DNA of 64,000 bases from Myxococcus landrumus (GTDB lineage: Bacteria; Myxococcota; Myxococcia; Myxococcales; Myxococcaceae). Location of the stretch: positions 5,530,001 to 5,594,000 of the forward strand of contig NZ_CP071091.1 of NCBI RefSeq assembly GCF_017301635.1. The letters run 5' to 3'. The notes under the pieces are model-generated. The model was given only the letters and a program-made list of their open reading frames with translations, was not told the DNA's origin and ran no database searches. A program made the position numbers and the translations under genes. This document shows, piece after piece, positions 34,296-43,301 of this stretch (within the stretch, counting starts at the first letter, position 1; the number at the start of each line of letters is the position of its first letter).

Positions 34296-35993
34296 GTGAG
34301 CCTGGCGCCAGGGCCCACCTCTCCATCGCCCGCTCCGTCCGAGCCCTCGACGGCGGCTCCCGGAGCCACACCGGCGACGTCCGCGCGAGGCGCACCGCGC
34401 GCGGTGTGGGCCGCCCTGGCCGCGCTGTACCTCCTGCTGTTCCCCTACCACCCGGGCCTGCGCTCTCCCAACGAGCTGTGCCGGCTGTGGCAGAGCATCT
34501 CGCTGGTGGAGCACGGCACGCTTGAAATCAACGCCGTGCTGCGCGAGCGCGGCTACGTCGGCGACCTGTCCGTGAAGGATGGGAAGTACTACCCCAGCAA
34601 GGCGCCGCTGCTGTCGTTCGCCGCCGTGCCGGTGTACGCGGTGCTGCGCGCGGTGGCCCGCCCGGGCCCCGTGCCCGAGGTGCCGCTCGTCTTCTTCTCG
34701 CGCCTGTTCCTCACCGTGCTGCCCACGCTGGGACTGCTGTGGCTCGTGCGGAAGTACCTGCGTGAGAACCTGTCGCCGCGCGTCGCGGACGCGCTCACCG
34801 TGACGTATGGGCTGGGCTCGCTGGCGTTCAGCTACTCGCTGCTGTTCATGAGCCACCAGACCACCGCCGTGCTGCTCTTCGCGGGCTTCTATGCGCTGTG
34901 GCGCTGCGCGCGCGGCGAGTGGCGGGAGCGCGGCTACGTCCTCGCGGGCGCATGCGCTGGAGCCACCGTGGCGGCGGAGTACACGGGCGCGCTCGGAGTG
35001 CTCGGCCTCGTGCTCTACGCCGCGCTCACGTTCCTCTTCCGCGAGGAGGCGCTGCGCGTGCGACTGAAGGGCCTGGGCCGCGCCGCCGGACTCGCCACGC
35101 TGGGCGCGCTGCCCTTCGTGGTGGCGCTCATGCTCTACCACCAGGTCACCTTCGGGCACCCGCTGACCAGCGGCTACAAGTACCTCAACGACTCCGGCTA
35201 CCAGCCGTGGCACCTGGGCGGATTCCTCGGCATCCGCACGCCGGACCCGCGCGCCTTCACGCTGTCGCTCATCTCGCCGCTGCGCGGACTCTTCACGCTC
35301 GCCCCGTTCCTGCTGCTCGCCATCCCAGGGCTGACGCGGCTCTCCTTCCGCCGTGGAAGCGCTTCGGCCGAAGCACGCGCCTGCGCCTGGATGACGGCGG
35401 CGCTCGTCGCCGGCTATCTCTACTTCACGTCCTCGTTCACGTATGACTCGTGGGGCTGGACGACAGGGCCTCGCCACCTCACGGGGCTGGTGCCCTTCCT
35501 GCTCCTGCCCGTGGGACTCTGGCTGGAGCGGCTGCGCACGCGTGGACACGCGGTGGGTCTGGGCATCGGCGCGATGTTGTGCGCGGCGGCCATCCTCACC
35601 ACGGGGCTCGCCACCTTCGTCAACTACATCCCGGACGACGTCTCCAACGTCCTGGGTGGGCTGACGGAGCCCCTGCTGCGCGCGGGCTTCTTCCCTCCCT
35701 CGGTGCTGTCCTTCCTGGGGCTGCCCCAGCCGTTCGCGGGCAAGGTGCTGCTCGCGCTCCTGGTGGCCGTGGCGGGTTGGGTCCTCACCGCCCTGGCCAC
35801 CCGGCCGGAGCAACACGGCCCGGCGCGCGCCTCCCTTGTCGCGAGCTTCGTGACGCTCCTGGTGCTGACCACCGCACACGTCCTCACCACGCAGGGCGAC
35901 GACGCGGACCACAACGCCACGCGCTTCCTCCAGTCCGTCTGGCTGGCGCCGCCCGGAAGCTCCGCGCCGTTCTGGCCCCGTCCGGGACCCTGA
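34296..35993 (+). CDS. GT-C-like multi-pass membrane glycosyltransferase
   Basis: The 565-residue protein has a Ser/Pro/Ala-rich N-terminus, then 11-13 transmembrane helices. Its first periplasmic loop (LRSPNELCRLWQSISLVEHG) resembles the PMT/ArnT (GT39/GT83) loop, but with Asn-Glu where active members often have Asp-Glu. The YYPSKAPLLSF segment is also typical. GT-C enzymes use polyprenyl-phosphate sugars in the periplasm. GTG 34296 has a GGGGAG site 9 bases upstream, and the gene follows the GT2-methyltransferase fusion by 34 bases. Acceptor unknown. It ends the polysaccharide locus. Confidence 0.7.
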   Translation: MSLAPGPTSPSPAPSEPSTAAPGATPATSARGAPRAVWAALAALYLLLFPYHPGLRSPNELCRLWQSISLVEHGTLEINAVLRERGYVGDLSVKDGKYYPSKAPLLSFAAVPVYAVLRAVARPGPVPEVPLVFFSRLFLTVLPTLGLLWLVRKYLRENLSPRVADALTVTYGLGSLAFSYSLLFMSHQTTAVLLFAGFYALWRCARGEWRERGYVLAGACAGATVAAEYTGALGVLGLVLYAALTFLFREEALRVRLKGLGRAAGLATLGALPFVVALMLYHQVTFGHPLTSGYKYLNDSGYQPWHLGGFLGIRTPDPRAFTLSLISPLRGLFTLAPFLLLAIPGLTRLSFRRGSASAEARACAWMTAALVAGYLYFTSSFTYDSWGWTTGPRHLTGLVPFLLLPVGLWLERLRTRGHAVGLGIGAMLCAAAILTTGLATFVNYIPDDVSNVLGGLTEPLLRAGFFPPSVLSFLGLPQPFAGKVLLALLVAVAGWVLTALATRPEQHGPARASLVASFVTLLVLTTAHVLTTQGDDADHNATRFLQSVWLAPPGSSAPFWPRPGP

Positions 35994-36077
35994 GCGTCGG
36001 GTGCCTCACCGGCGCACGCACCGCCGTCGGGTGTACTCCCAGCGCACGGCGTTCCATGCGACAGTCCCCCTCCACCC

Positions 36078-36084
36078 AAGGAGG
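36078..36084 (+). promoter_or_regulatory. Strong Shine-Dalgarno site
   Basis: AAGGAGG lies 8 bases before ATG 36093, supporting that start of the cytochrome c gene over the following in-frame ATG. Confidence 0.75.
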
Positions 36085-36092
36085 CAGTAGCA

Positions 36093-36416
36093 ATGATGAA
36101 GCAGCTTGTCGTGGTGCTGAGCCTGTGTCTGGCCCCGAGCGCCTTCGCGGCGGACGACGTGGTGGACGTGTGGAAGGCCAAGTGCAAGTCCTGCCACGGC
36201 GACGACGGCAAGGCGCAGACCAAGATGGGCCAGAAGGAGTCCCTCGCCGACATGAGCCAGGCCGCCTGGCAGGCGTCCGTGACGGACGCGGACATCCGGC
36301 TGGTGATTGCCGACGGCTCTCCTCGCAACTCCAAGATGAAGGCGTTCAAGGAGAAGCTCACGCCCGCGCAGATTGACTCGCTGGTGGGATACATCCGCAC
36401 CCTGAAGGCCAAGTAG
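36093..36416 (+). CDS. Small periplasmic class I cytochrome c
   Basis: The 107-residue protein has a signal peptide cut after about residue 19 (SAFA-AD) and one haem-binding motif CKSCH (31-35). Met82 (NSKMKAF) is the likely distal ligand, and the C-terminal helix IDSLVGYIRTLK is typical of monohaem cytochrome c. It should carry single electrons in the periplasm. It stands alone between the polysaccharide locus and a small acidic-protein gene. The redox partner is unknown. Confidence 0.9.
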   Translation: MMKQLVVVLSLCLAPSAFAADDVVDVWKAKCKSCHGDDGKAQTKMGQKESLADMSQAAWQASVTDADIRLVIADGSPRNSKMKAFKEKLTPAQIDSLVGYIRTLKAK

Positions 36417-36450
36417 CGCCCAGGCTCGGGGATGCACTGAATAACCCCGT

Positions 36451-36488
36451 GGGGGGCACGTCATGCCGGATGAGAAACGGAGCCCCCC
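36451..36488 (+). promoter_or_regulatory. Hairpin overlapping the ribosome site of the acidic protein gene
   Basis: GGGGGGC (36451-36457) can pair with GCCCCCC (36482-36488). The 3-prime arm touches the GGAG ribosome site (36479-36482) of the gene starting at 36492. It may limit translation initiation. This is a folding prediction by eye only. Confidence 0.35.
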
Positions 36489-36491
36489 CTC

Positions 36492-36815
36492 ATGAAGACC
36501 TTCTCCACCGCGCTGCTGTTCTGCCTGGCCGTCGCCGGCCTGCTTGCTTCCCTGCGAGCCGACGCGCTGTCCACTCCCCGCATCGAGCCGGGGATGTCCC
36601 GGCCGGAGCCCCTGTCGCTGCGCCCCGGTGACGACGGCAAGGGCGGTGGGGATGGGGACGACAAGGGCGACGGCAAGGACGACGAAGAGGATGAGGAGGA
36701 CTACCGCGCCCGCTACACCGGCATCTCTGGTGCCGCGGCGCTGGAGCTGGTGGACCCGGGCGCGCTCGATGACCTGATGCGCCTGCGCGCGGCCGCCCGC
36801 TACGCCCGCTACTGA
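36492..36815 (+). CDS. Small exported acidic protein of unknown function
   Basis: This 107-residue product has an N-terminal signal peptide (about 1-24), then a Gly/Asp/Lys/Glu-rich low-complexity stretch (about 46-69) and a short helical C-terminus rich in Arg/Ala/Tyr. I do not recognise a family. The acidic repeat could bind calcium or simply be a flexible linker. GGAG precedes ATG 36492 by 9 bases. It converges on the sensor kinase gene after 13 bases. Confidence 0.6.
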   Translation: MKTFSTALLFCLAVAGLLASLRADALSTPRIEPGMSRPEPLSLRPGDDGKGGGDGDDKGDGKDDEEDEEDYRARYTGISGAAALELVDPGALDDLMRLRAAARYARY

Positions 36816-36828
36816 ACCCTCGGAAGAC

Positions 36829-38304
36829 TCAGGCCCAGCGCGGCGGCGGAGACTCCTCCGACGCCTGGGCGATGCGAGGCAACGTCACCGCGAAGCACGT
36901 CCCCGCATCCAGCGAGGACGCGACGTCCACCCACCCACCGTGGGCCGTGACGATTTGCGAGACGATGTAGAGCCCCAACCCCAACCCATGACGATGCGGC
37001 CTGGGCCCTCCAGGGTCTGGCGCCGCGCGATGGAAGGGCGCGAACAGGCGCGGCCGCAGGGAGTCCGGAATCGGCGGCCCCAGGTTGTGGACCTCCACCC
37101 GCTGGAACAACGGGTCATTCGCCGCCAGCCGCACGCGCACCGCGGTGCCTCGGGGGCTGTGCTGCAGCGCATTGCCCACCAGGTTCGAGAGCACCTGCCC
37201 CAGCCGCTCCTCGTCCCACACGCCGCGGCACTCGCCGTCCACTTCCAGGTCCACGCGCTGCTCGGGGTGCGCGGGCTCCAGCTCCGAGATGATGCGGCGA
37301 CACACCGACGCCATGCACACCTCGCGCGGACGCAAGGGAATGCCTCCCGCCATCCGCGCCCGGGTGAAATCAAGCAATTGTTTCACCAGCCGCGCCATGC
37401 GCTCGGCGCTCCCGTCGATGCGCTGGGCCACGCGGCGCACCTCGGGCGTCAGCGTGGGCTGGGCCAGGAGCGCCGCTGCGGACAGCCTCACCGCGGCCAG
37501 CGGGTTGCCCAGGTCATGCCCCAGCACGCCGATGAAGCGCTCCTGGAACCGCGCCTCCTGGTCGCGCTCATGCTCCTGCCGGCGCCGCGCGGTGACATCA
37601 CGGCTGATGCCGAACAAGCCATAGACAGTGCCGTCGCCCCGGCGCAGCACGCCCTTGGTCGTCTGCCATATCTGGTCGCTGCCGGGCCCGCCGTCCGCGT
37701 CCTCGTACGTCGCGGTGACGCCGGACTCGATGACCTCGCGGTCATTGGTCACCGCGGGCGCCGCCGTGTCCCCCAGGAGCTCCACGTCCGTGCGCCCGAG
37801 GATGTCCTGCGGCGCCCGGTTGAAGGCCCGCGCGGTGGCCGGATTGATGAGCACGTAGCGCGCATCCAGGTCCTTCACGTAGATGGCGTCCGTGGCGCTC
37901 TCGATGACCGCGTGCAGCAGGTCATGGTCCCTGCGAAGGGCCTCCTCCGACGCCATCCGCTCCGTCAAATCCTCCAGGAAGACGACAACGCCGTCCTCCC
38001 ACGGTGAGACGCGGGCCAGCATCCACACCGTGCCCACGGAGGACTGGCGCGACACACGCACCACCTCGGGCTCCCGGCGCACCGCCACTCGGACACAAGA
38101 GGCGAACAGGCCACATTCGCCCACCCAGGGAGCCTCCTCGAGCAGTCGCTGACGAACCAGGGAGCGCTCTTCCCGTCCCAGCCAGCGCTCCGCGTGCGCA
38201 TTCGCCGAGACACACTCGAAGTCCAGGATGCCGTGCCCAGCGGAGCGAACGCTGCGCAACACCACCACAGCCTCGGAGGGGGGCGCGCCCGCCCCGTTGT
38301 TCAT
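36829..38304 (-). CDS. Cytoplasmic PAS-domain sensor histidine kinase
   Basis: The protein has about 491 residues and no transmembrane helix. The order is an N-terminal PAS-like domain (about 10-115), a second PAS/PAC domain (about 125-245, ending FGISRDVTAR), a HisKA dimerisation helix with His263 (GVLGHDLGNPLAAVRL), and a HATPase_c domain (LVGNALQHSPRG N-box, GLGLGLYIV G-box). It autophosphorylates in response to an internal signal and should pass phosphate to an unlinked response regulator, since none is adjacent. ATG 38304 is used, and ATG 38331 is equally possible. Confidence 0.9.
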   Translation of the reverse strand: MNNGAGAPPSEAVVVLRSVRSAGHGILDFECVSANAHAERWLGREERSLVRQRLLEEAPWVGECGLFASCVRVAVRREPEVVRVSRQSSVGTVWMLARVSPWEDGVVVFLEDLTERMASEEALRRDHDLLHAVIESATDAIYVKDLDARYVLINPATARAFNRAPQDILGRTDVELLGDTAAPAVTNDREVIESGVTATYEDADGGPGSDQIWQTTKGVLRRGDGTVYGLFGISRDVTARRRQEHERDQEARFQERFIGVLGHDLGNPLAAVRLSAAALLAQPTLTPEVRRVAQRIDGSAERMARLVKQLLDFTRARMAGGIPLRPREVCMASVCRRIISELEPAHPEQRVDLEVDGECRGVWDEERLGQVLSNLVGNALQHSPRGTAVRVRLAANDPLFQRVEVHNLGPPIPDSLRPRLFAPFHRAAPDPGGPRPHRHGLGLGLYIVSQIVTAHGGWVDVASSLDAGTCFAVTLPRIAQASEESPPPRWA

Positions 38305-38539
38305 CACCCTGTTGCAACGGCCGGATTGCATGGCTGGCGTGTGGCACCCCCCAGCGATGCCTTGGTGGAGAGTAGTTCTTGCCCCGGGCGGGCGGCCAAC
38401 CCACCCCCGGTACGGCTGATACGTGGCGGACACAGCACTCACGCCCGCGTCGCCTCCGACACACGACACGCAATGCGCTCTGTCGTTGACCTGTCAGGGG
38501 CTCGCCCCTAATTACCCTGCGGCCCTCAGGGGTCCACTC

Positions 38540-41500
38540 ATGGACACTCCTTTCACTCAGAGGCTGGATGGCGAGGCGGCGGCGCAGCATGGCGGCGTGC
38601 CTCTCGTGGCGGGTGACACCCTCACCCGGTTGCTGGCGGAGCTGCGCCCCGGTCACCGCGTGCGAACGCAGGGGCTCAAGGGCTCCGCCCGAGGACACGT
38701 GCTGGCCCGGCTCCACCGGGAGACCCGCGCGCCGCTGGTGTGCGTCGCGGCGGACGAGGAGGCGGCTGACGCACTGGCCTCCGACCTGGCGTTCTTCCTG
38801 GGTGGAACAGGCACCCTGCTGAAGCCGAGCGTGCTGCGCCTCCCGGCCGACGAGGTGCTCCCGTACGACGAGCTCTCCCCGGACGCCGCCCCCGTCACCG
38901 AGCGGCTGGGCGCGCTGTATCACCTGTCCCGAGGCACCCGCTTCCCGGTGCTGGTGATATCCCTGCGCGCGCTGCACCGCCGCGTGCTGCGCCCGGACGT
39001 CATGGCCGCGCTCACGGACCGCGTGGTCGTGGGCCAGGACTATGACCGCGACACGCTGGCGCGGAAGCTGGCGCGGATGGGCTACCAGAACAGCCCGCTG
39101 GTGGAGGACGTGGGCACGTTCTCCGTGCGCGGCGGCCTGCTGGATGTCTTCAGCCCCCTCTATGACAAGCCGGTGCGCCTGGAGTTCTTCGGCGACACCA
39201 TCGACTCCATCCGCGTGTTCGACCCGGAGTCGCAGCGCACGGTGGATGCGCTGAAGGAAGTGGACCTGGTCCCCGCGCGCGAGTTGCTGCTCACGGAGGA
39301 CACCCGTCCCCGCGCCGAGGCCGCCGCCCGCGCCGTGGCCGACCGCATCAACCTGCCCACCATCCAGCTCCGTGAGCGGCTGGATGCCTTGCGCGAGGGC
39401 CTGCCCGGCTTCGGCCTGGAAGGGCTGCTCCCCGGACTCTTCGAGGGGGGCCTCGCCACGCTGTTCGACTTCCTGGGCCCGTGGAGCACGCAGCCACCCA
39501 TCTTCTACCTGGACGACCCGCTGGAGCTGAGCCGCACGGCGGACGCGCTGTGGGACGAGCTGGAGCGCACGTTCGCCGCGGCCGAGGAGCGCAAGGACCT
39601 CATCTGCCCTCCAGCCGAGCACTTCCTCTCGCGTGAGGCGGTGGCGGAGAAGCTCGCCGCGTTCCGCGTCGTCGAGGGCGGTGGCCTGTCGCTGTCCCAG
39701 TCGGAGAAGCCCCCGCTCCTCTTCCAACTCGGCGGCACGCAGGACCTGCGCGAGGCCATCCTCGCGCACCACGGCGAGGAGGGCGCGCTGTCCCCGCTCG
39801 TGGAGCGGATGCAGCGCTGGCGCGACTCGCGCGTGGCGTGCGCGGTGGCGTGCGGAACGCTGAGCCAGGCGGACCGGCTCAAGCGGCTGCTCTTGGACCG
39901 CAACGTCATGGTGAAGGTGCACACCGAGCCCATGACGGACGCCTCGGCCCTGTATGAGCCGTCCGTCTGGGCGCACCTCTTCACGGGCGAGGTGAGCCAG
40001 GGCTTCGTGGATGGTGCGGGCGGCCTGGCCGTGCTGTCGGACGAGGAGATCTTCGGCGTCCGCGCGCGCCGCCGCGTCAAGCGCAGCAAGAAGCTGGATG
40101 CGTTCGCCGCGGGCTTCAAGGACCTGAAGGAAGGCGACCTCATCGTCCACACCGACTTCGGCATCGGCCGCTACTCGGGCCTGACGAAGATGCAGGTGAA
40201 CGGCGTGCCCGGGGACTTCCTCGTCCTCGAGTACGCGGGCCGCGACAAGATCTACCTGCCGGTGGGCCGCATGCGGCTCATCCAGAAGTTCACCGGCGGC
40301 AATCCGGAGACCGTCCAGCTCGACAAGCTGGGCACCGCGAGCTGGGAGAAGACGAAGAAGCGCGTCAAGGAGCAGCTGCTCAAGATGGCGGCGGAGCTCC
40401 TGCAAATCGCCGCTTCACGCAAGGCGCATCCGGGCCATGCCTTCAGCGCGCCGGACCGCTACTTCGCCCAGTTCGAGGCGGACTTCGAGTTCGACGAGAC
40501 GCCGGACCAGGCGAAGGCCATCGAGGACGTGCTGTCGGACATGCAGAAGGCGGAGCCCATGGACCGGCTCGTCTGCGGCGACGTGGGCTACGGCAAGACG
40601 GAGGTCGCCATGCGCGCGGCCTTCAAGGCCACGCTGGACCGCAAGCAGGTGGCGGTGCTGGTGCCCACCACGGTGCTGGCGCAGCAGCACTTCCTCTCGT
40701 TCAAGAAGCGCTTCAAGGACTACCCCGTCACGGTGGAGGTCATCTCCGGCATGAAGAAGCCGCCGGAGGTGCGCGACATCCTCAAGCGCGCCAAGGAGGG
40801 CAAGGTCGACATCCTCATCGGCACGCACAAGCTGCTGGGCGGCGAGGTGGCCTTCAAGGACCTGGGCCTGATGATTGTCGACGAGGAGCAGCGCTTCGGC
40901 GTGAAGCAGAAGGAGTCGCTCAAGAAGTGGCGCTCCCAGATTGACGTGCTGACGCTGACGGCCACGCCCATCCCTCGCACGCTGCACATGAGCATGTCGG
41001 GCGTGCGCGACATGAGCATCATCGCCACGCCGCCGCAGGACCGGCGCGCCATCCGCACCTTCGTGATGAAGTACGACGCGCAGGTGGTGAAGGAGGCCAT
41101 CGAGCGGGAGATTGCTCGCGGCGGGCAGGTGTTCTTCGTGCACAACCGCGTGGAGTCGCTCCCGTCCATGGAGCAGCAGCTCCGGGAGCTGGTGCCGCAG
41201 CTCTCCATCGGCGTGGCGCACGGGCAGATGGGCGAGGGGCAGTTGGAGAAGGTGATGCTCGAGTTCACCGAGCGCAAGCACCAGGTCCTCCTGTGCACCG
41301 CCATCATCGAGAGCGGCATCGACATCTCCAGCGCCAACACGATGATTGTGAACCGCGCGGACCAGTTCGGCCTCGCGCAGCTCTACCAGCTCCGAGGACG
41401 CGTGGGCCGCTCGAAGGAGCGCGCGTATGCGTACCTGCTGGTGCCCACGCGCCGGGCGGTGACGCGCGACGCGCAGCGCCGGCTGGAGGTGCTCCAGAAC

Positions 41501-42136
41501 TTAACCGAGCTGGGCGCGGGCTTCTCCATCGCCAGCCACGACCTGGAGATTCGCGGCGCGGGCAACCTCCTGGGCGAGAAGCAGTCGGGCGCCATCGCGG
41601 AGATTGGCTTCGACATGTACGCGCAGCTCCTGGAAGAGGCCGTCGCGGAGCTCCAGGGCCAGCCGCCCAAGGTGCAAATCGAGCCGGACGTCACGCTGCC
41701 CATGCCCGCGCTCATCCCCGACGACTACGTCGCGGACGTGCACCAGCGGCTCGTCTTCTACAAGCGCTTCAGCCAGGCCAGCCACCCCGACGAAGTCACG
41801 GACCTGCGCGCGGAGCTGGTGGACCGCTACGGCGAGGCCCCCGACGAGGTGGACCACCTCTCCGAGCTCACGCTGCTGAAAATCGACATGCGCGAGCTGC
41901 GGCTGCGCGGCCTGGAAGTGGGCCCGCAGCGGCTGGTGGTGACGCTGGGCGCGGATGCGCTCTTGGACGGCCCCAAGGTCGCCGGGCTGGTGCAGCGCTC
42001 CAAGGGCTACTACCGCCTCACGCCGGACATGAAGCTCATCGGCCGCGTGGCCCAAGGCGTCCAGGGACATGACCTCATCTCCGAGGCGCGCAAGGTGCTG
42101 CGCGACCTGGGGCACTGCTCGTTGCCTCGCAACTGA
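38540..42136 (+). CDS. mfd: Transcription-repair coupling factor Mfd
   Basis: This 1198-residue protein is full length for Mfd. It has an N-terminal UvrB-like region, then an RNA-polymerase-interaction (CarD-like) domain at about 529-583 (EGDLIVHTDFGIGRYSG). The superfamily 2 translocase has Walker A GDVGYGKT (about 680-687), a DEEQ box near 780 and QLRGRVGRSKERAYAYLL, and a C-terminal TRCF domain follows. It displaces stalled RNA polymerase and recruits UvrA for transcribed-strand repair. ATG 38540 has an AGGGG site about 8 bases upstream. It ends at a bidirectional terminator. Confidence 0.97.
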   Translation: MDTPFTQRLDGEAAAQHGGVPLVAGDTLTRLLAELRPGHRVRTQGLKGSARGHVLARLHRETRAPLVCVAADEEAADALASDLAFFLGGTGTLLKPSVLRLPADEVLPYDELSPDAAPVTERLGALYHLSRGTRFPVLVISLRALHRRVLRPDVMAALTDRVVVGQDYDRDTLARKLARMGYQNSPLVEDVGTFSVRGGLLDVFSPLYDKPVRLEFFGDTIDSIRVFDPESQRTVDALKEVDLVPARELLLTEDTRPRAEAAARAVADRINLPTIQLRERLDALREGLPGFGLEGLLPGLFEGGLATLFDFLGPWSTQPPIFYLDDPLELSRTADALWDELERTFAAAEERKDLICPPAEHFLSREAVAEKLAAFRVVEGGGLSLSQSEKPPLLFQLGGTQDLREAILAHHGEEGALSPLVERMQRWRDSRVACAVACGTLSQADRLKRLLLDRNVMVKVHTEPMTDASALYEPSVWAHLFTGEVSQGFVDGAGGLAVLSDEEIFGVRARRRVKRSKKLDAFAAGFKDLKEGDLIVHTDFGIGRYSGLTKMQVNGVPGDFLVLEYAGRDKIYLPVGRMRLIQKFTGGNPETVQLDKLGTASWEKTKKRVKEQLLKMAAELLQIAASRKAHPGHAFSAPDRYFAQFEADFEFDETPDQAKAIEDVLSDMQKAEPMDRLVCGDVGYGKTEVAMRAAFKATLDRKQVAVLVPTTVLAQQHFLSFKKRFKDYPVTVEVISGMKKPPEVRDILKRAKEGKVDILIGTHKLLGGEVAFKDLGLMIVDEEQRFGVKQKESLKKWRSQIDVLTLTATPIPRTLHMSMSGVRDMSIIATPPQDRRAIRTFVMKYDAQVVKEAIEREIARGGQVFFVHNRVESLPSMEQQLRELVPQLSIGVAHGQMGEGQLEKVMLEFTERKHQVLLCTAIIESGIDISSANTMIVNRADQFGLAQLYQLRGRVGRSKERAYAYLLVPTRRAVTRDAQRRLEVLQNLTELGAGFSIASHDLEIRGAGNLLGEKQSGAIAEIGFDMYAQLLEEAVAELQGQPPKVQIEPDVTLPMPALIPDDYVADVHQRLVFYKRFSQASHPDEVTDLRAELVDRYGEAPDEVDHLSELTLLKIDMRELRLRGLEVGPQRLVVTLGADALLDGPKVAGLVQRSKGYYRLTPDMKLIGRVAQGVQGHDLISEARKVLRDLGHCSLPRN

Positions 42137-42159
42137 GCGGCGCGTCCGTGAAACGAAAA

Positions 42160-42191
42160 GAGGCTCGGGACCGCGAAGGGTTCCGAGCCTC
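42160..42191. terminator. Bidirectional intrinsic terminator between mfd and the DUF2167 gene
   Basis: The stem GAGGCTCGG/CCGAGCCTC (42160-42168 with 42183-42191), extended by two further pairs, has a 10-base loop. On the minus strand the stem is followed by CTTTTCGTTT, a good U-rich tail for the DUF2167 gene. On the plus strand the tail (CTTGCTT) is weaker but fits mfd. It is the clearest intrinsic terminator in the window. Confidence 0.75.
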
Positions 42192-42216
42192 CTTGCTTCA
42201 GCGTGAGACAGGTGAC

Positions 42217-43122
42217 CTACGGCGTGCCGTCGCCGTCGCCGCCGCGGCGCTTGAACAGCTTGCCCAGCGCGACCACCAGGACCGCGAGGCCCGCGAAGAT
42301 GGCCTTCTTGCCCGCCACCAGCACCGCGAGCAGGCCCTTGAAGAGCCCCGCCTTCGCGGCCACCTTGCCCGCCACCAGACCGCCGATGCCGTACGCCGCC
42401 ACGCGGCCCGTGCTGGGGTCGAAGTCCTCGTAGCGGTGGCCCGGCATGAAGTGCGTGAAGCCCAGCACCTGCTGCATGTCCTTCTCCACCTGGGGCAGCG
42501 CCACCATGCTGGAGACGGCGTTGAGCACCAGCACGCCCTCCTTGCCCAGCACCCGGACGTTGTAGTTCAGCGTGTGCTCCTTCGACTCACCGAAGGCCAG
42601 CTCCTGCGCCCAGTACAGCTTGCGCGAGCTCGCGTCGTAGTGCGGCTTCGCGGCCCAGCCCACCAGGTCCACCGTCCCGTAACCGGCGCTCGTGCGCTCC
42701 TTGTTCTCCTCGCGGGTGCCCTCCTGCATGTCCTTGAGCAGGTCCGCGTAGTCGATGCCCGCCGCGTCCTCATCCTCCACGTGGCCGTCGTCGTCATACG
42801 AGATGACGACGCCCCATCCCGCGGGCGAGTCCACCGCCACATCCGACGGCACCAGCATGCCCAGCGTCGTGGAGCCCGGGGGATTGCCCCAGACCTCCAC
42901 CAGGACCTTCTCCGCCTCCTCGGGCGAGAGGTAGCCGAAGTTGGCGGGCACCACCATCTTCGCCATGCCGCCGCCCAGCACCACCTCGCCCGTCTTCGGG
43001 TGCAGCTCGGGCAGCGACGGGAGCGCCGCCTCCTCCTGCTCAGCTCCCTGCTCGGGCGCCTGGGCCCACGCGTTCATCGCCACCAACGACAACACCACGA
43101 ACAACCATCGCCCACGCTGCAT
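42217..43122 (-). CDS. DUF2167 family exported membrane protein
   Basis: The 301-residue protein has a signal peptide (about 1-21), a periplasmic DUF2167-type domain (VPANFGYLSPEEAEKVL, WGVVISYDDDGHV, HYDASSRKLYWAQEL, LNYNVRVLGKEGVLVLN) and one or two C-terminal membrane helices followed by KRRGG. The family is widespread in Proteobacteria with unknown function, and its members are anchored in the inner membrane. ATG 43122 has a strong GGAGGGG site 8 bases upstream. It ends at the shared terminator. Confidence 0.85.
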   Translation of the reverse strand: MQRGRWLFVVLSLVAMNAWAQAPEQGAEQEEAALPSLPELHPKTGEVVLGGGMAKMVVPANFGYLSPEEAEKVLVEVWGNPPGSTTLGMLVPSDVAVDSPAGWGVVISYDDDGHVEDEDAAGIDYADLLKDMQEGTREENKERTSAGYGTVDLVGWAAKPHYDASSRKLYWAQELAFGESKEHTLNYNVRVLGKEGVLVLNAVSSMVALPQVEKDMQQVLGFTHFMPGHRYEDFDPSTGRVAAYGIGGLVAGKVAAKAGLFKGLLAVLVAGKKAIFAGLAVLVVALGKLFKRRGGDGDGTP

Positions 43123-43301
43123 GTAGTTTCCCCTCCAGGGATTTTCAGACACGGAACGCCGAGGGGGACGAGACACGCCACAGGGACTGACGGCACGGCG
43201 TGCGCCGAAGCGCACCGCGAGGCCCCCCGGATTCCGAAGGCGCGGGAACCTAGTGGTGTGCGGGAGCGCGCGTCAAATCAGCGGGCGGCGGGGCGCGAAA
43301 C

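Noticed and set aside
38304-38469. N-terminal extension of the sensor kinase to 38469
   Set aside because: The extra residues are not PAS-like and would run into the mfd upstream region. Starts at 38304 or 38331 fit better.
37922-40405. An 827-codon minus-strand frame opposite mfd
   Set aside because: Mfd motifs on the plus strand are unmistakable. The antisense product has no recognisable domain.
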